A stretch of 64,000 bases of DNA from CAVSIS01 sp963814875 (GTDB lineage Bacteria; Acidobacteriota; Thermoanaerobaculia; Thermoanaerobaculales; Sulfomarinibacteraceae), in contig CAWFFJ010000015.1 in the NCBI GenBank assembly GCA_963814875.1, forward strand, positions 62,001 through 126,000. Direction: 5' to 3'. Both the position numbers and the translations under genes were made by a program. Positions 7,179 to 14,987 of this stretch are shown in pieces; the first letter of the stretch is position 1, and every line of letters starts with the position of its first letter. The notes beneath the pieces were generated by a model, which saw only the letters and a program-made list of their open reading frames with translations, was not told the origin of the DNA and did not search any database.

Positions 7179-8921
7179 TTAGGCAAGCCGCATCTTGCGC
7201 AGGAGGGCGGTGAAGCGGGGGTCGTCGCGCAGGTGGTCCCAGATGGCCTTGGAGGGGAGCTCGAAGATCTCCGGCTCGTGCTCGTCGATGGCGACGTCGA
7301 GCCAGTACAGAGTGGCGTCCTTCTCGCGCAGGCAGGTGTAGATCTTCGCCCGTGACAGCGCCGGCACGTAGCCGGTCTTCGCGTCCTCCTCCAGGCGCCC
7401 GAGCAGGGCTCGGGCCTCGGCGTCACGGCCCAGCATTGCGAGCGCCATCCCGACGCCGGCGGTGGTCCCGGGAGTGCCGCCGACGGTCTCCATGACGCTC
7501 CGCCACACCGCCAGCGTCTCCTCGTAGCGTCCCTGAAAGAAGAGCGCGCCGGCGTGGAACCACTGGACGAGGAGGTTCCCCGGCCAGAGGTCGAGCGCCG
7601 CCCTTCCCTTCGCCTCGGCCCGCTCGAACTGGCGCGCCCACATGAGCACCTGCACCAGCTCCACGTGCGCCGTCGGACACAGGACGTCCGATGTGAGGGC
7701 GCGTTCCATCTCCTCCTCGGCCTCGGCGAGGCGGAGCGTCGGCACGAGGTAGAAGCCGGCGTACAGCCTGTGCACCCGCTCCGAGGCGGGAGCGAGCTCG
7801 AGAGCGCGGGCGAAGTCCTCGGCCGCGCCCTCCCAGTCGTAGTCCATCAGGGCGCGGAACGCGCCCGAAAGGGCGTGGGCCTCACCCAGCGAAGGATCGA
7901 GCTCCAGCGCCTTGCGGATCGCCGTCCGGCCCTCCGCGGCCGCGCCGAGCGGGCGGGTCATGCCGAGGTTGGTGGAGCCCAGGGCGAGGTCGGCGAGCGT
8001 GAGGTACGGGTGCGGGAAGCGCGGATCGAGGGCGATCGCCTCCCGCAGGCACTCGCGCGCCTTCGCGTTTCCGTCAGGATCCTCGCGGTGGTGGAAGTGG
8101 CGGGCCTTCAGCCACGCGTTGTAGGCCTCCAGACTCGGTGTCGGGGGTTCCCCCTGCGAGGGCGTCAGGCGCAGCGCCAGGGCCCGGGCGATGGACCGGG
8201 AGATCTCGTCCTGGATGGCGAAGACGTCGGTGAGGTCCCGGTCGTAGTGCTCACTCCACAGGTGGAAGCCGTCCGCGACGTTCACGAGCTGGGCGGAGAT
8301 CCGCACCCGGCCGGCAGCGCGCTGCACGCTTCCTTCGAGCAGGGTGCTCACGCCGAGCCTGCTGCCGATCTCGCGCACGTCCTGCTGCACGTCGCGGAAG
8401 GCGAACGACGAAGTGCGAGCGGTCACGCGCAGCCCCTCCACCCTGGTGAGCGCCGTGATCACCTCGTCGGCGAGGCCGTCGCTAAAATAGACACTCTCGT
8501 TTTCCGCGCTCAGGTTGGCGAAGGGAAGCACAGCGACCGAAGGGCAAGGAGGTGCGGCGCCGTTCGGCGGGGGGCGCACGGCCTCCACGGGCGCGATGAA
8601 GCGGTAACCGCGGCGCGGGACCGTCTCGAGGAAGCGGGGCGAGCGCCTGTCCTCTCCGAGGACCCGGCGGAGCTGGTTGAGGCAGTAGTTGATACCGAGC
8701 TCAACGTCGATGGCGGTCTCGGAGCCCCAGAGGCACTGCCGGATCTCGTCCCTCGTCACGAGCTGCCCGGCGCGCGTTGCCAGGAGGACGAGCACCCGGA
8801 AAGGCTGAGGAGGGAGCTTGACCGAGGCGCCGCCGCGTCGCAGCTCGGCGTTCGCGGCATCGAGCTCGAACTCTCCGAACCGGAGAACGGCTCCCACCTC
8901 TACAGCGACCGCCACCAGCAC
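7179..8921 (-). CDS. OmpR-type winged-helix regulator with TPR domain (CadC-like layout)
   Basis: Residues about 12-110 form an OmpR/PhoB-type DNA-binding domain (GEFELDAANAELRRGG, PQPFRVLVLLATRAGQLVTR, PRRGYRFIAPVE). Residues about 130-260 (CPSVAVLPFANLSAENE, DGLADEVITALTRVEGL, VSTLLEGSVQRAAGRVRISA) are the TolB-N-like segment found in soluble relatives, and the rest is tetratricopeptide-like helical repeats. There is no receiver domain or membrane segment. The frame starts at GTG 8921, but the in-frame GTG at 8915 sits seven bases after GGAGG and is the likelier start. Promoter TTGCCA-17-TAGAAT lies just upstream, and tandem AACACT half-sites 11 bp apart lie between this gene and the divergent hydrolase. 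The family is expanded in Acidobacteriota; the signal sensed is unknown. Confidence 0.88.
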   Translation of the reverse strand: MLVAVAVEVGAVLRFGEFELDAANAELRRGGASVKLPPQPFRVLVLLATRAGQLVTRDEIRQCLWGSETAIDVELGINYCLNQLRRVLGEDRRSPRFLETVPRRGYRFIAPVEAVRPPPNGAAPPCPSVAVLPFANLSAENESVYFSDGLADEVITALTRVEGLRVTARTSSFAFRDVQQDVREIGSRLGVSTLLEGSVQRAAGRVRISAQLVNVADGFHLWSEHYDRDLTDVFAIQDEISRSIARALALRLTPSQGEPPTPSLEAYNAWLKARHFHHREDPDGNAKARECLREAIALDPRFPHPYLTLADLALGSTNLGMTRPLGAAAEGRTAIRKALELDPSLGEAHALSGAFRALMDYDWEGAAEDFARALELAPASERVHRLYAGFYLVPTLRLAEAEEEMERALTSDVLCPTAHVELVQVLMWARQFERAEAKGRAALDLWPGNLLVQWFHAGALFFQGRYEETLAVWRSVMETVGGTPGTTAGVGMALAMLGRDAEARALLGRLEEDAKTGYVPALSRAKIYTCLREKDATLYWLDVAIDEHEPEIFELPSKAIWDHLRDDPRFTALLRKMRLA

Positions 8922-8951
8922 GCCTCCGCCTACGATAGCTGTCTTTAAGAG

Positions 8952-8980
8952 ATTCTAGCGTCACGAGATGTGCGTGGCAA
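8952..8980 (-). promoter_or_regulatory. Sigma70-type promoter of the winged-helix/TPR regulator
   Basis: On the minus strand TTGCCA (8980-8975), 17 bases, TAGAAT (8957-8952). Transcription would start near 8945, about 25-30 bases before the start codon. Confidence 0.65.
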
Positions 8981-9031
8981 CAGGCGGGCTTTCGCGGGGC
9001 GGGCGCTCCCTCGTGCCGGCATCACTCACGT

Positions 9032-9048
9032 AACACTAAGAAAACACT
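9032..9048. promoter_or_regulatory. Tandem AACACT half-sites, 11 bp apart
   Basis: AACACT at 9032-9037 and again at 9043-9048, in the divergent region between the regulator and the hydrolase. OmpR/PhoB-type domains characteristically bind direct repeats spaced 11 bp, so this is a candidate operator for the adjacent regulator. Confidence 0.4.
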
Positions 9049-9061
9049 CATCCTTTATCTA

Positions 9062-9090
9062 TTGCACCTGACCTGGATGGGACCTAGCGT
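9062..9090 (+). promoter_or_regulatory. Possible promoter of the secreted hydrolase
   Basis: TTGCAC (9062-9067), 17 bases, TAGCGT (9085-9090). The -35 is good and the -10 poor; the position leaves a leader of about 30 bases containing AAGGGAGG before the ATG at 9128. Confidence 0.35.
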
Positions 9091-9127
9091 ACTGGAAAAG
9101 CACTGTCGGAACGAAAGGGAGGCTATC

Positions 9128-10378
9128 ATGCGTCGCTACCTGTTTCTCACCGTGATCGTGGCGTTGGCGGCGGCCCCGCTGGGGGCGGCGCCTCCGGGAG
9201 CGGCACGCATTCCGCTGCCGGCGGATCTCTCGGGCACGCTGAACGGTTCCGCCTACCAGATCCGGGTGCCGGCGAACTGGAACGGCACCCTGCTGGTGTG
9301 GTGCCACGGAGGAGCGTCTGACGCTCTCCAGGTGGTCCCACCGACGTTCGGAGCGGGCGACCCGGACCTGGCGGCAGAGCTCCTCTTGCGAGGCTACGCC
9401 GTGGCCGGCTCGTACTACCCGGACACGACGAAGGCGGCCCAGCAGCGGACCCTGGCGCTCACAAACTTCTTCAGGGGCCATGTCGGTGCGCCCGCGCGGG
9501 TCATCGTCTGGGGTGACTCCCTCGGCGGCACCACCTCGCTCGAGCTCGTCGAGCAGCACTCGGCGCTGTACGACGGCGCCATCGCCGTGGCGCCCGTGGC
9601 GGCCGGCCACGTGAACGACGCCGATTTCGAGTTGCGGTATGACGTGGCCTACGCGGCGGTGTTCGGCTGGCCGGCCGATGTTTGGGGGCCCCTCGAGGAC
9701 ATCCGGGACGACCTCACCGGCAGGGAGGACGACCTGATCATGCCGTACTTCGCCTGGGGCGGCAGCTACGGGCAGTGGGAGTTCGTGCGGCTCATCATGA
9801 AGATGGCGCCGGAGGCCTGGTGGAGCACCGACCCCGGCATCGGCATCCCCGGCTTCGCCATCCTCGGCTGGAAGGCGATCGTGATCCGGTCTGGTGCCGA
9901 GGCCGAGTACGGCGGCCCCGTGGGACGGAACGTCGGGGAGGTCTACACCCTCACCGCCGAGGAGAAGGCGTACCTGGCCGGTCTCGGCGTGGACGCCGAC
10001 CCGCTCCTGGAGTGGATGAACGCCCACGCGAACATCGAGGCCAAGCACTCCGCACGGGTGCTGGCAACTCACTGGGGCACCCCCACCGGCGACCTGGGAA
10101 GCCCCACCATCGCCATGCACGGGATCTACGATCCCCTCCTCCCGCCGTGGAACGAGGCTTACTACGCCGGGCTCGTCTCCGCCGCCGGCAGGAGCAGCGA
10201 CCTGGTCCAGGTGTACGTGGACGGGCCCTTCCACGTGGGGTTCACGGCCGCACACTACCTCGCCTCCCTCGAGGCGCTGGAGCACTGGCTCGACACCGGC
10301 GAGAAGCCCGGCGCGTCGTACTTCCCCGCGGCGGAGGGGTTCGACAACGGCTACGTGCCACCGCCCTGGCCGTACTGA
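9128..10378 (+). CDS. Secreted alpha/beta hydrolase
   Basis: Exported esterase-like protein of 416 residues. The signal peptide (MRRYLFLTVIVALAAAPLGA) is followed by an alpha/beta-hydrolase domain: WNGTLLVWCHGG carries the oxyanion strand, WGDSLGG (near residue 138) the nucleophile elbow, IAMHGIYDPLLPP the acid strand and DGPFHVGF the likely catalytic histidine. The ATG at 9128 follows AAGGGAGG. The frame is open upstream to 9062, inside the promoter, which is not used. The gene is monocistronic, divergent from the winged-helix/TPR regulator, and ends in a strong terminator. The substrate cannot be told. Confidence 0.88.
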   Translation: MRRYLFLTVIVALAAAPLGAAPPGAARIPLPADLSGTLNGSAYQIRVPANWNGTLLVWCHGGASDALQVVPPTFGAGDPDLAAELLLRGYAVAGSYYPDTTKAAQQRTLALTNFFRGHVGAPARVIVWGDSLGGTTSLELVEQHSALYDGAIAVAPVAAGHVNDADFELRYDVAYAAVFGWPADVWGPLEDIRDDLTGREDDLIMPYFAWGGSYGQWEFVRLIMKMAPEAWWSTDPGIGIPGFAILGWKAIVIRSGAEAEYGGPVGRNVGEVYTLTAEEKAYLAGLGVDADPLLEWMNAHANIEAKHSARVLATHWGTPTGDLGSPTIAMHGIYDPLLPPWNEAYYAGLVSAAGRSSDLVQVYVDGPFHVGFTAAHYLASLEALEHWLDTGEKPGASYFPAAEGFDNGYVPPPWPY

Positions 10379-10411
10379 CCGACGCATATTGTCGCGGTGG
10401 TCCAACTTCAG

Positions 10412-10444
10412 AGGACGGCGGCCCGAAGCCGCCGTCCTTCTCTG
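10412..10444 (+). terminator. Rho-independent terminator after the hydrolase
   Basis: Arms 10412-10422 (AGGACGGCGGC) and 10428-10438 with loop CCGAA, followed by TCTCT. Confidence 0.75.
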
Positions 10445-10459
10445 ACAGGTGCCCGCCAA

Positions 10460-10560
10460 TCCTGGCGATCTTCGCTTCTCCGTCGCCCGTTGCCGGCATC
10501 AGCCCCTGGATCGTCCGCGCGACCTCGAGACGGCTGGAGGAGGCGGCGTTCGCGTCACCC
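10460..10560 (+). repeat. Dispersed intergenic repeat, copy 2
   Basis: Related to 6975-7065; the shared core runs from GCCGGCATCAGCC to CCTCGAGACGGCTG. It lies just after the hydrolase terminator. No protein-like frame is evident. Confidence 0.6.
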
Positions 10561-10640
10561 TGCGAAGCGCTGTCCTGGCCGGTGCCTGGCGTGGACCGGG
10601 AACGGTGAGGTGGCTGAGCGCGGTCCTGTGTGCCGGTCCT

Positions 10641-11342
10641 CTACAAGACCTGGGTTTTGCCGAGCGCGGTCTGTTCCCAGAAGTCGATGCCGTCCGCAGT
10701 GAGGCGCACGCCGCTCCCGGCGCCGTCCTCGGCGGTGAGGGCCACCGCGCCGCGCTCGGCCAGGTAGTCGAGCTCGGTGGCCAATCGGTGGCCGGAGGAC
10801 CCCAGGTGCCGCTCGAGCTCCTGGACCGCGAGGGGTTGCAGACCCACAGCGTGGAAGTGCCCGTACAGCGCCGCGAGGATGGCGCGGCGCGGGCTGGCGT
10901 CGAAGCCCGGCGGGACGGCCGCGCGGAAGAGCGGGCCGGCCAGCGGGAAGACGCTGCGGCCGGCGGTCGGGTTGACCAGCATCGCGAAGGCGAGCCAGAG
11001 CGAGAGCGCCCCCAGGCCCACGGTCAGCAGAATGATGGGAATCTCGAAGGCGTGCGGCGAGGTCACGGCACCCGCCACCCGGAACGCGAGCGGCAAGTCG
11101 ATGTCGGCCAGGAACGCGAAGAGCAGCGTGGAGTAGAACCCGAAGCCGTAGGTGAGGACGACGAATATGGCGAGCATGCAGGGGACTTTGATGACGTTCG
11201 AGACTGAATCACGGCCCCACACGAAGAACCACTCCGGCAGCAAGTAGTCCGGTGCGCGCAAAAGCGCCCGGGAGTACCTCGCGGACCCGGCGTCTTCCTC
11301 GTCAGCATCCCCGAGGAGGTGTGTCCGTAGACTGTGGCGCAC
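10641..11342 (-). CDS. Membrane protein of unknown function with C-terminal winged-helix-like tail
   Basis: 233 residues. An N-terminal segment resembles a scaffold sequence (YSRALLRAPDYLLPEWFFVW). Two or three membrane helices follow at about 50-75 (PCMLAIFVVLTYGFGFYSTL) and 95-125. The cytosolic tail (about 150-230) has a helix-turn-helix-like pattern (LQPLAVQELERHLG, ELDYLAERGAVALTAED) ending in a beta-wing-like RLTADGIDFWE. I do not recognise the family. The GTG at 11342 is the furthest start, without a clear ribosome site. It lies 51 bases after the cytochrome b-c gene on the same strand and could be transcribed with the oxidase operon. Confidence 0.65.
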   Translation of the reverse strand: MRHSLRTHLLGDADEEDAGSARYSRALLRAPDYLLPEWFFVWGRDSVSNVIKVPCMLAIFVVLTYGFGFYSTLLFAFLADIDLPLAFRVAGAVTSPHAFEIPIILLTVGLGALSLWLAFAMLVNPTAGRSVFPLAGPLFRAAVPPGFDASPRRAILAALYGHFHAVGLQPLAVQELERHLGSSGHRLATELDYLAERGAVALTAEDGAGSGVRLTADGIDFWEQTALGKTQVL

Positions 11343-11393
11343 CGGTTGCGTGGGTCGATGCCGGGGGCTTTCAACCGGGCCCGACGGAGGCGA

Positions 11394-12818
11394 TCACTCA
11401 GGTCCCGGAGTTCTCTCCACTCCCGGGGAAGTTCGGGAGTGGAGGAAGCCGACCAACAGGTCGAGCTCCTCGCGGCTGAGTATTCCGGCGAATGACGGCA
11501 TGTTGTGGGCGCCGTTGGCGATCCGGAGGGTGAGCTGGTCCGGGCTGAGGCGGTCCCCGACTCGAGTCAGATCGGGCCCGCGAGTGCCCCCATGGCCGGC
11601 GATGGAGTGACATGCGAGGCAGCCCTTGGTGTTGAACAGCATCGCTCCCTGGTAGACGGGTCCGCTCGACACCCCGATCTCGGAAGCGGTCAGGGGCGCC
11701 GCATCGAAGCGCGGCGACCACCGCTCCCGTTTCCCCGCCACCGTCAGCGCGCCCAGGACCGCGATCGCGCAGATCACGCTGCCGACCGCGAGAGGTCGAC
11801 GCGCCGGATGCCGCTCCCCACGTCCGGCCACCAGGGGCAGGGCGATGAGGGCCCCGATGCCGAGCACCGGCGCGAGCACGATGACGACATTTTCGAGGCT
11901 CGGAGGCAGGTAGGCAAGGACCGCGAAATACCACCAGAAATACCAATCCGGGCGAGGGTGGGCGTTGACCTGCGACGGATCGGGTGGATGGTCGAGGGGT
12001 GCGGGCCCGAGAACCGCCGCGAGACCAACGACGACCGCCACCACCACGACGGCGAAGACGAGGTCGCGCCATGCGGCATTGGGCCAGAAGGGGACGCCGT
12101 CGTACGCGAGGAGCTCCGTGTATCGCGTCCGCGACGTGGCGGGGTCGGCGGTTTCGCCGACCCGCGGGGGCGCCGAGATTCCATGCAATAGGACAAGCGC
12201 CAGGTGGATCCCGATGCCTCCGATGATGAGCAGCGGCAGGACGATGACGTGGAGGGCGAAAAACCTCGTCAGCGTCGCGCCACCGATGGTTGCCCCGCCG
12301 AGGACCAGGTGGCCGAGCCAGGTGCCGATGAACGGAACCCTGCCGGCCTGCTCCGCGCCCACCACCACCGACCACACGGCGTTCTGGTCCCAGCGCAGGA
12401 GCTGGCCGGTGAACCCCATGCCGAGGGTCAGGCCGAGGAGGACGACTCCGGTCAACCAGTTCATCTCCCGCGGGTACTTGAAGCTCCCGAATAGGAAGAC
12501 GCGCAGGAGATGGACTCCAACCAGCACCACCATCGCCGATGCGCCCCAGTAGTGCATCCCGCGGACGAGGGAGCCGAAGAGTGCGTCGTTGGTGATGAAC
12601 TGCAGCGTCTGGTATGCCTGGCCGGCCGATGGGACGTAGACCGTCGCGAGGACGATCCCGGTGACGACCTGGATGGCGAAGGCGACGATGATCGCGCTGC
12701 CGAAAACGTACGGCCAACGCGCCCCTCTCGGCACCGGGTGTTGCAACATCGGTCCGATCCACTGCGACAGGCCGGTTCGGTGGTCGATCCACTCCCAGAT
12801 CCTGACAGCCAGCTTCAT
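11394..12818 (-). CDS. Cytochrome b/b6 with fused C-terminal cytochrome c domain
   Basis: Membrane subunit of a bc-type quinol:cytochrome c reductase. Residues about 1-215 are the N-terminal cytochrome b domain (GSAIIVAFAIQVVTG, the RGMHYWGASAMV and VGVHLLRVF haem-ligand helices). Residues 230-370 form the C-terminal domain, with PDWYFWWYFAVL. Residues about 395-474 are a monohaem cytochrome c with CLACH and the distal ligand segment NMPSFAG. A cytochrome b fused to cytochrome c is known from several lineages and removes the need for a separate c1. The ATG at 12818 follows AAGGAGGAG. It is the last core gene of the respiratory operon, 46 bases after the Rieske gene. Confidence 0.93.
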   Translation of the reverse strand: MKLAVRIWEWIDHRTGLSQWIGPMLQHPVPRGARWPYVFGSAIIVAFAIQVVTGIVLATVYVPSAGQAYQTLQFITNDALFGSLVRGMHYWGASAMVVLVGVHLLRVFLFGSFKYPREMNWLTGVVLLGLTLGMGFTGQLLRWDQNAVWSVVVGAEQAGRVPFIGTWLGHLVLGGATIGGATLTRFFALHVIVLPLLIIGGIGIHLALVLLHGISAPPRVGETADPATSRTRYTELLAYDGVPFWPNAAWRDLVFAVVVVAVVVGLAAVLGPAPLDHPPDPSQVNAHPRPDWYFWWYFAVLAYLPPSLENVVIVLAPVLGIGALIALPLVAGRGERHPARRPLAVGSVICAIAVLGALTVAGKRERWSPRFDAAPLTASEIGVSSGPVYQGAMLFNTKGCLACHSIAGHGGTRGPDLTRVGDRLSPDQLTLRIANGAHNMPSFAGILSREELDLLVGFLHSRTSPGVERTPGPE

Positions 12819-12864
12819 CCACTCCTCCTTGCTGTCGGTGCCCGTCGAATCTGCTCCACCGGTG

Positions 12865-13386
12865 TCATGTGATGAGCAGCCGGCTCGTCTCGATCTCGAC
12901 CGTGTTTCGGCGAACCCGCACCGGATATCTCGGGAGTGATGCCGGGGGCGGGCCGGCGGCGACGGACCCGTCGCGGTTGTAGACCCCGCCGTGGCACGGG
13001 CACATGAAGAGCTGCGCGCCGTCCTCCCACCTCACCGGGCACCCGAGGTGGGTGCAGTTGATGGCGAAGGCGACGAACTCGGTGTCGCTGACGCGCCGCA
13101 GCCAGGCGCCGGTCTTGGCGGTGATCCCGGCCCACGCCTCCGAGCTCGCGTCCTCGAACCCCACCAGTACGGTGGACCCGATGTCGAACTGGTCAAGGGT
13201 GCCGACGGACCGCCACCGGCGGGGGGTGCTTTGGAAGAGGGGCGCGATGATGAACGAGACCGCGGGTAACGCGATGATCGCACCCGCGGTCAGCCCGGCC
13301 GCCGCTCCCAGGATCTCGAGGAAGCGGCGTCGTCCGACCTCGTGCGGCGCGGTTCGGCCGCGGCTGCTCTCATTCTTCGGCTGCAT
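12865..13386 (-). CDS. Rieske iron-sulfur protein
   Basis: 173-residue Rieske [2Fe-2S] subunit of the bc-type complex. A twin-arginine-like start (GRRRFLEILG) leads into one membrane anchor (about residues 24-50), and the cluster ligands are present in CTHLGCPV and CPCHGG, with the protein ending in a short beta tail. The ATG at 13386 lies inside the end of the small gene upstream (17-base overlap). With the downstream cytochrome b-c fusion it makes a minimal reductase. Confidence 0.94.
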   Translation of the reverse strand: MQPKNESSRGRTAPHEVGRRRFLEILGAAAGLTAGAIIALPAVSFIIAPLFQSTPRRWRSVGTLDQFDIGSTVLVGFEDASSEAWAGITAKTGAWLRRVSDTEFVAFAINCTHLGCPVRWEDGAQLFMCPCHGGVYNRDGSVAAGPPPASLPRYPVRVRRNTVEIETSRLLIT

Positions 13387-13630
13387 CGTGCATCTCCGTC
13401 AACCAACGAACCAGCGCGCCGGCCGTCAGCAGAGCCCCGAAGACGCTCACGACCGACGAGGTCAGTCCGCCGAAGGCGATGAGGGTGACGCCGAGGGCGA
13501 CCGCGGCGGGAGCGGCGGTCGCCCTCGGGATGGTCTCGGGTTTCGGCACGGACCATCCTTCCCGCAAGCGGTCGACGCGCGGGTCGTCCATGGTCGTGGC
13601 CTTTCGGGCTTCGGGTGTGTCGGATGTCAT
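13370..13630 (-). CDS. Small two-helix membrane protein of the oxidase operon
   Basis: 86 residues starting MTSDTPEARKAT. A hydrophilic N-terminus (about 1-35) precedes two hydrophobic helices (PAAVALGVTLIAFGGL, VVSVFGALLTAGALV). It could be an oxidase subunit IV-like or assembly protein by position; no family motif is visible. The ATG at 13630 overlaps the stop of the CtaG-like gene (ATGA), so the longer frame upstream is rejected. Confidence 0.7.
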   Translation of the reverse strand: MTSDTPEARKATTMDDPRVDRLREGWSVPKPETIPRATAAPAAVALGVTLIAFGGLTSSVVSVFGALLTAGALVRWLTEMHDAAEE

Positions 13631-14436
13631 CGGCTGCCCTCCGTGACCGGACTCGTCTGGTCGTCGCGATACCAGCGACCGAAGACCCCGACCAACGCGA
13701 CGAGGAAGATCAGGCCTCCGACCACCCACATGACCAGGCCTCCGAGGTGGAGATCCTGGGCGGCGTCGATGCCCCAGCCCTGACGGATGAGGCGAAAGAT
13801 GCCGGTCCCATCGGACGACCTCATGTAGTGGGGATAGGCGCCGACCGGGGCGAAGGTCAGGAGCACGCCGAGAAGCATGTTGGCCGCTGCGGCGGTGAAA
13901 AGATAGGCGAGTGAGGTGCCGCCTTCGAGGCGCGTGCTCGGAATCGGCGACAGCACGGGCCAGAAGAGGATGGTCCCGGCGACCATCATGGTCACGTGCT
14001 CGAAGATGTGGACGTTTTCACTGGCAAGGGCCGCGTTGTAGAGGACCGGTAGGTGCCACAGCCACAGGGTACCGACGCCGATCGCCCAAGCCACCCTTGG
14101 ATTGCCGAGAACGCGCTCGACGCCGGCGACCGCCGGCACAGCGAGGGCCCGCTCCATGGTCCGCCTGGGCAAACCCAGGATGAGCAGCGGCGGAACGACG
14201 AACATGATGATGAGGTGCTCGGCCATGTGGGCGCTGAAAAGATAGTCGTCACCGAGAACGTCGAGGGGGCCGACCAGGGCGAGAAGCATGACGAGGACGC
14301 CGAGGCCGAAGAGCAACGCCTGACGGGCAGGTCTGAGGCGGGTGGCGACGGCGTACGCCGCCGCGAGGAGCAGGCAGCCGATGACGATGGACGGCTCCCA
14401 CTCCCAGGCCGACCACAGAAGCGCCGAGGTCGTCAC
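13627..14436 (-). CDS. CtaG-type caa3 oxidase assembly factor
   Basis: 269-residue polytopic protein of the caa3_CtaG family, involved in maturation of the binuclear copper-haem centre. Motifs include SAHMAEHLIIMFVVPPLL, LWLWHLPVLYNAAL and NVHIFEHVTMM, with conserved histidines in the membrane helices typical of the family. The GTG at 14436 overlaps the ctaE stop (GTGA); a much longer in-frame extension upstream is shadow sequence within ctaE and ctaD. Confidence 0.85.
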   Translation of the reverse strand: MTTSALLWSAWEWEPSIVIGCLLLAAAYAVATRLRPARQALLFGLGVLVMLLALVGPLDVLGDDYLFSAHMAEHLIIMFVVPPLLILGLPRRTMERALAVPAVAGVERVLGNPRVAWAIGVGTLWLWHLPVLYNAALASENVHIFEHVTMMVAGTILFWPVLSPIPSTRLEGGTSLAYLFTAAAANMLLGVLLTFAPVGAYPHYMRSSDGTGIFRLIRQGWGIDAAQDLHLGGLVMWVVGGLIFLVALVGVFGRWYRDDQTSPVTEGSR

Positions 14437-14987
14437 CACCGGCCCCACAGATAGACCACCGGAAACACGACCATCCACACCGCGTCGACGAAGTGCCAGT
14501 AGAGCGACACGGTCTCCACCATCGACGTCTGCGGCTCGCGTCCTCGCCACGCGAGCCCGGTGACGAGGAGGATCGACAGCAGGACGAGGCCGATGAGGAC
14601 GTGGAGCCCGTGGAAGCCGGTGAGGGTGAAGAAGGTGGTGCCGAACAGGTCGCGGCTGATGGTCACGTTCTCGTGGATCAGTCGCACGTACTCCCGACCC
14701 TGGCCGACCAGGAAGGTCGTACCAAGGGCCAGCGTCGCGGCGATCCAACCGAGGCACGATCGGCGGCGGTCGCTCCTCCGGCTGCGGTCTGCGAGCCACA
14801 CCGTCACGCTGCTGGTCATGAGCATCGCGGTGAAGATCGCCGTCGGGACGAGGTCCAGGCTCGCCGCTGCCTCGGGGCCGTTGCCGGCGGCCTGGTGGTA
14901 GATCACGAAGGCGATGATGAGGAGCAGGAAGAAGACCCCTTCGGAGGCGATGAACAGGAGCATTCCGAGCCGGTTGGTGTTGTTCAT
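14433..14987 (-). CDS. ctaE: Cytochrome c oxidase subunit III
   Basis: 184 residues with five hydrophobic helices. The N-terminus (RLGMLLFIASEGVFFLLLI) has the SE motif at the lipid-binding site of subunit III, and LTGFHGLHVLIGLVLL and SLYWHFVDAVWMVVF are the conserved histidine-bearing helices. The ATG at 14987 overlaps the ctaD stop (ATGA). The five-helix form is usual where subunit I carries extra helices. Confidence 0.93.
   Translation of the reverse strand: MNNTNRLGMLLFIASEGVFFLLLIIAFVIYHQAAGNGPEAAASLDLVPTAIFTAMLMTSSVTVWLADRSRRSDRRRSCLGWIAATLALGTTFLVGQGREYVRLIHENVTISRDLFGTTFFTLTGFHGLHVLIGLVLLSILLVTGLAWRGREPQTSMVETVSLYWHFVDAVWMVVFPVVYLWGRW

Noticed and set aside
7554..8948. 464-codon plus-strand frame antisense to the winged-helix/TPR gene
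   Set aside because: Shadow of a GC-rich gene, with low-complexity Arg/Gly/Ala composition and no domain.
13631..13729. Longer start for the small oxidase-operon protein
   Set aside because: Arg-rich shadow inside the CtaG-like gene; the ATG at 13630 overlaps the upstream stop as in the rest of the operon.
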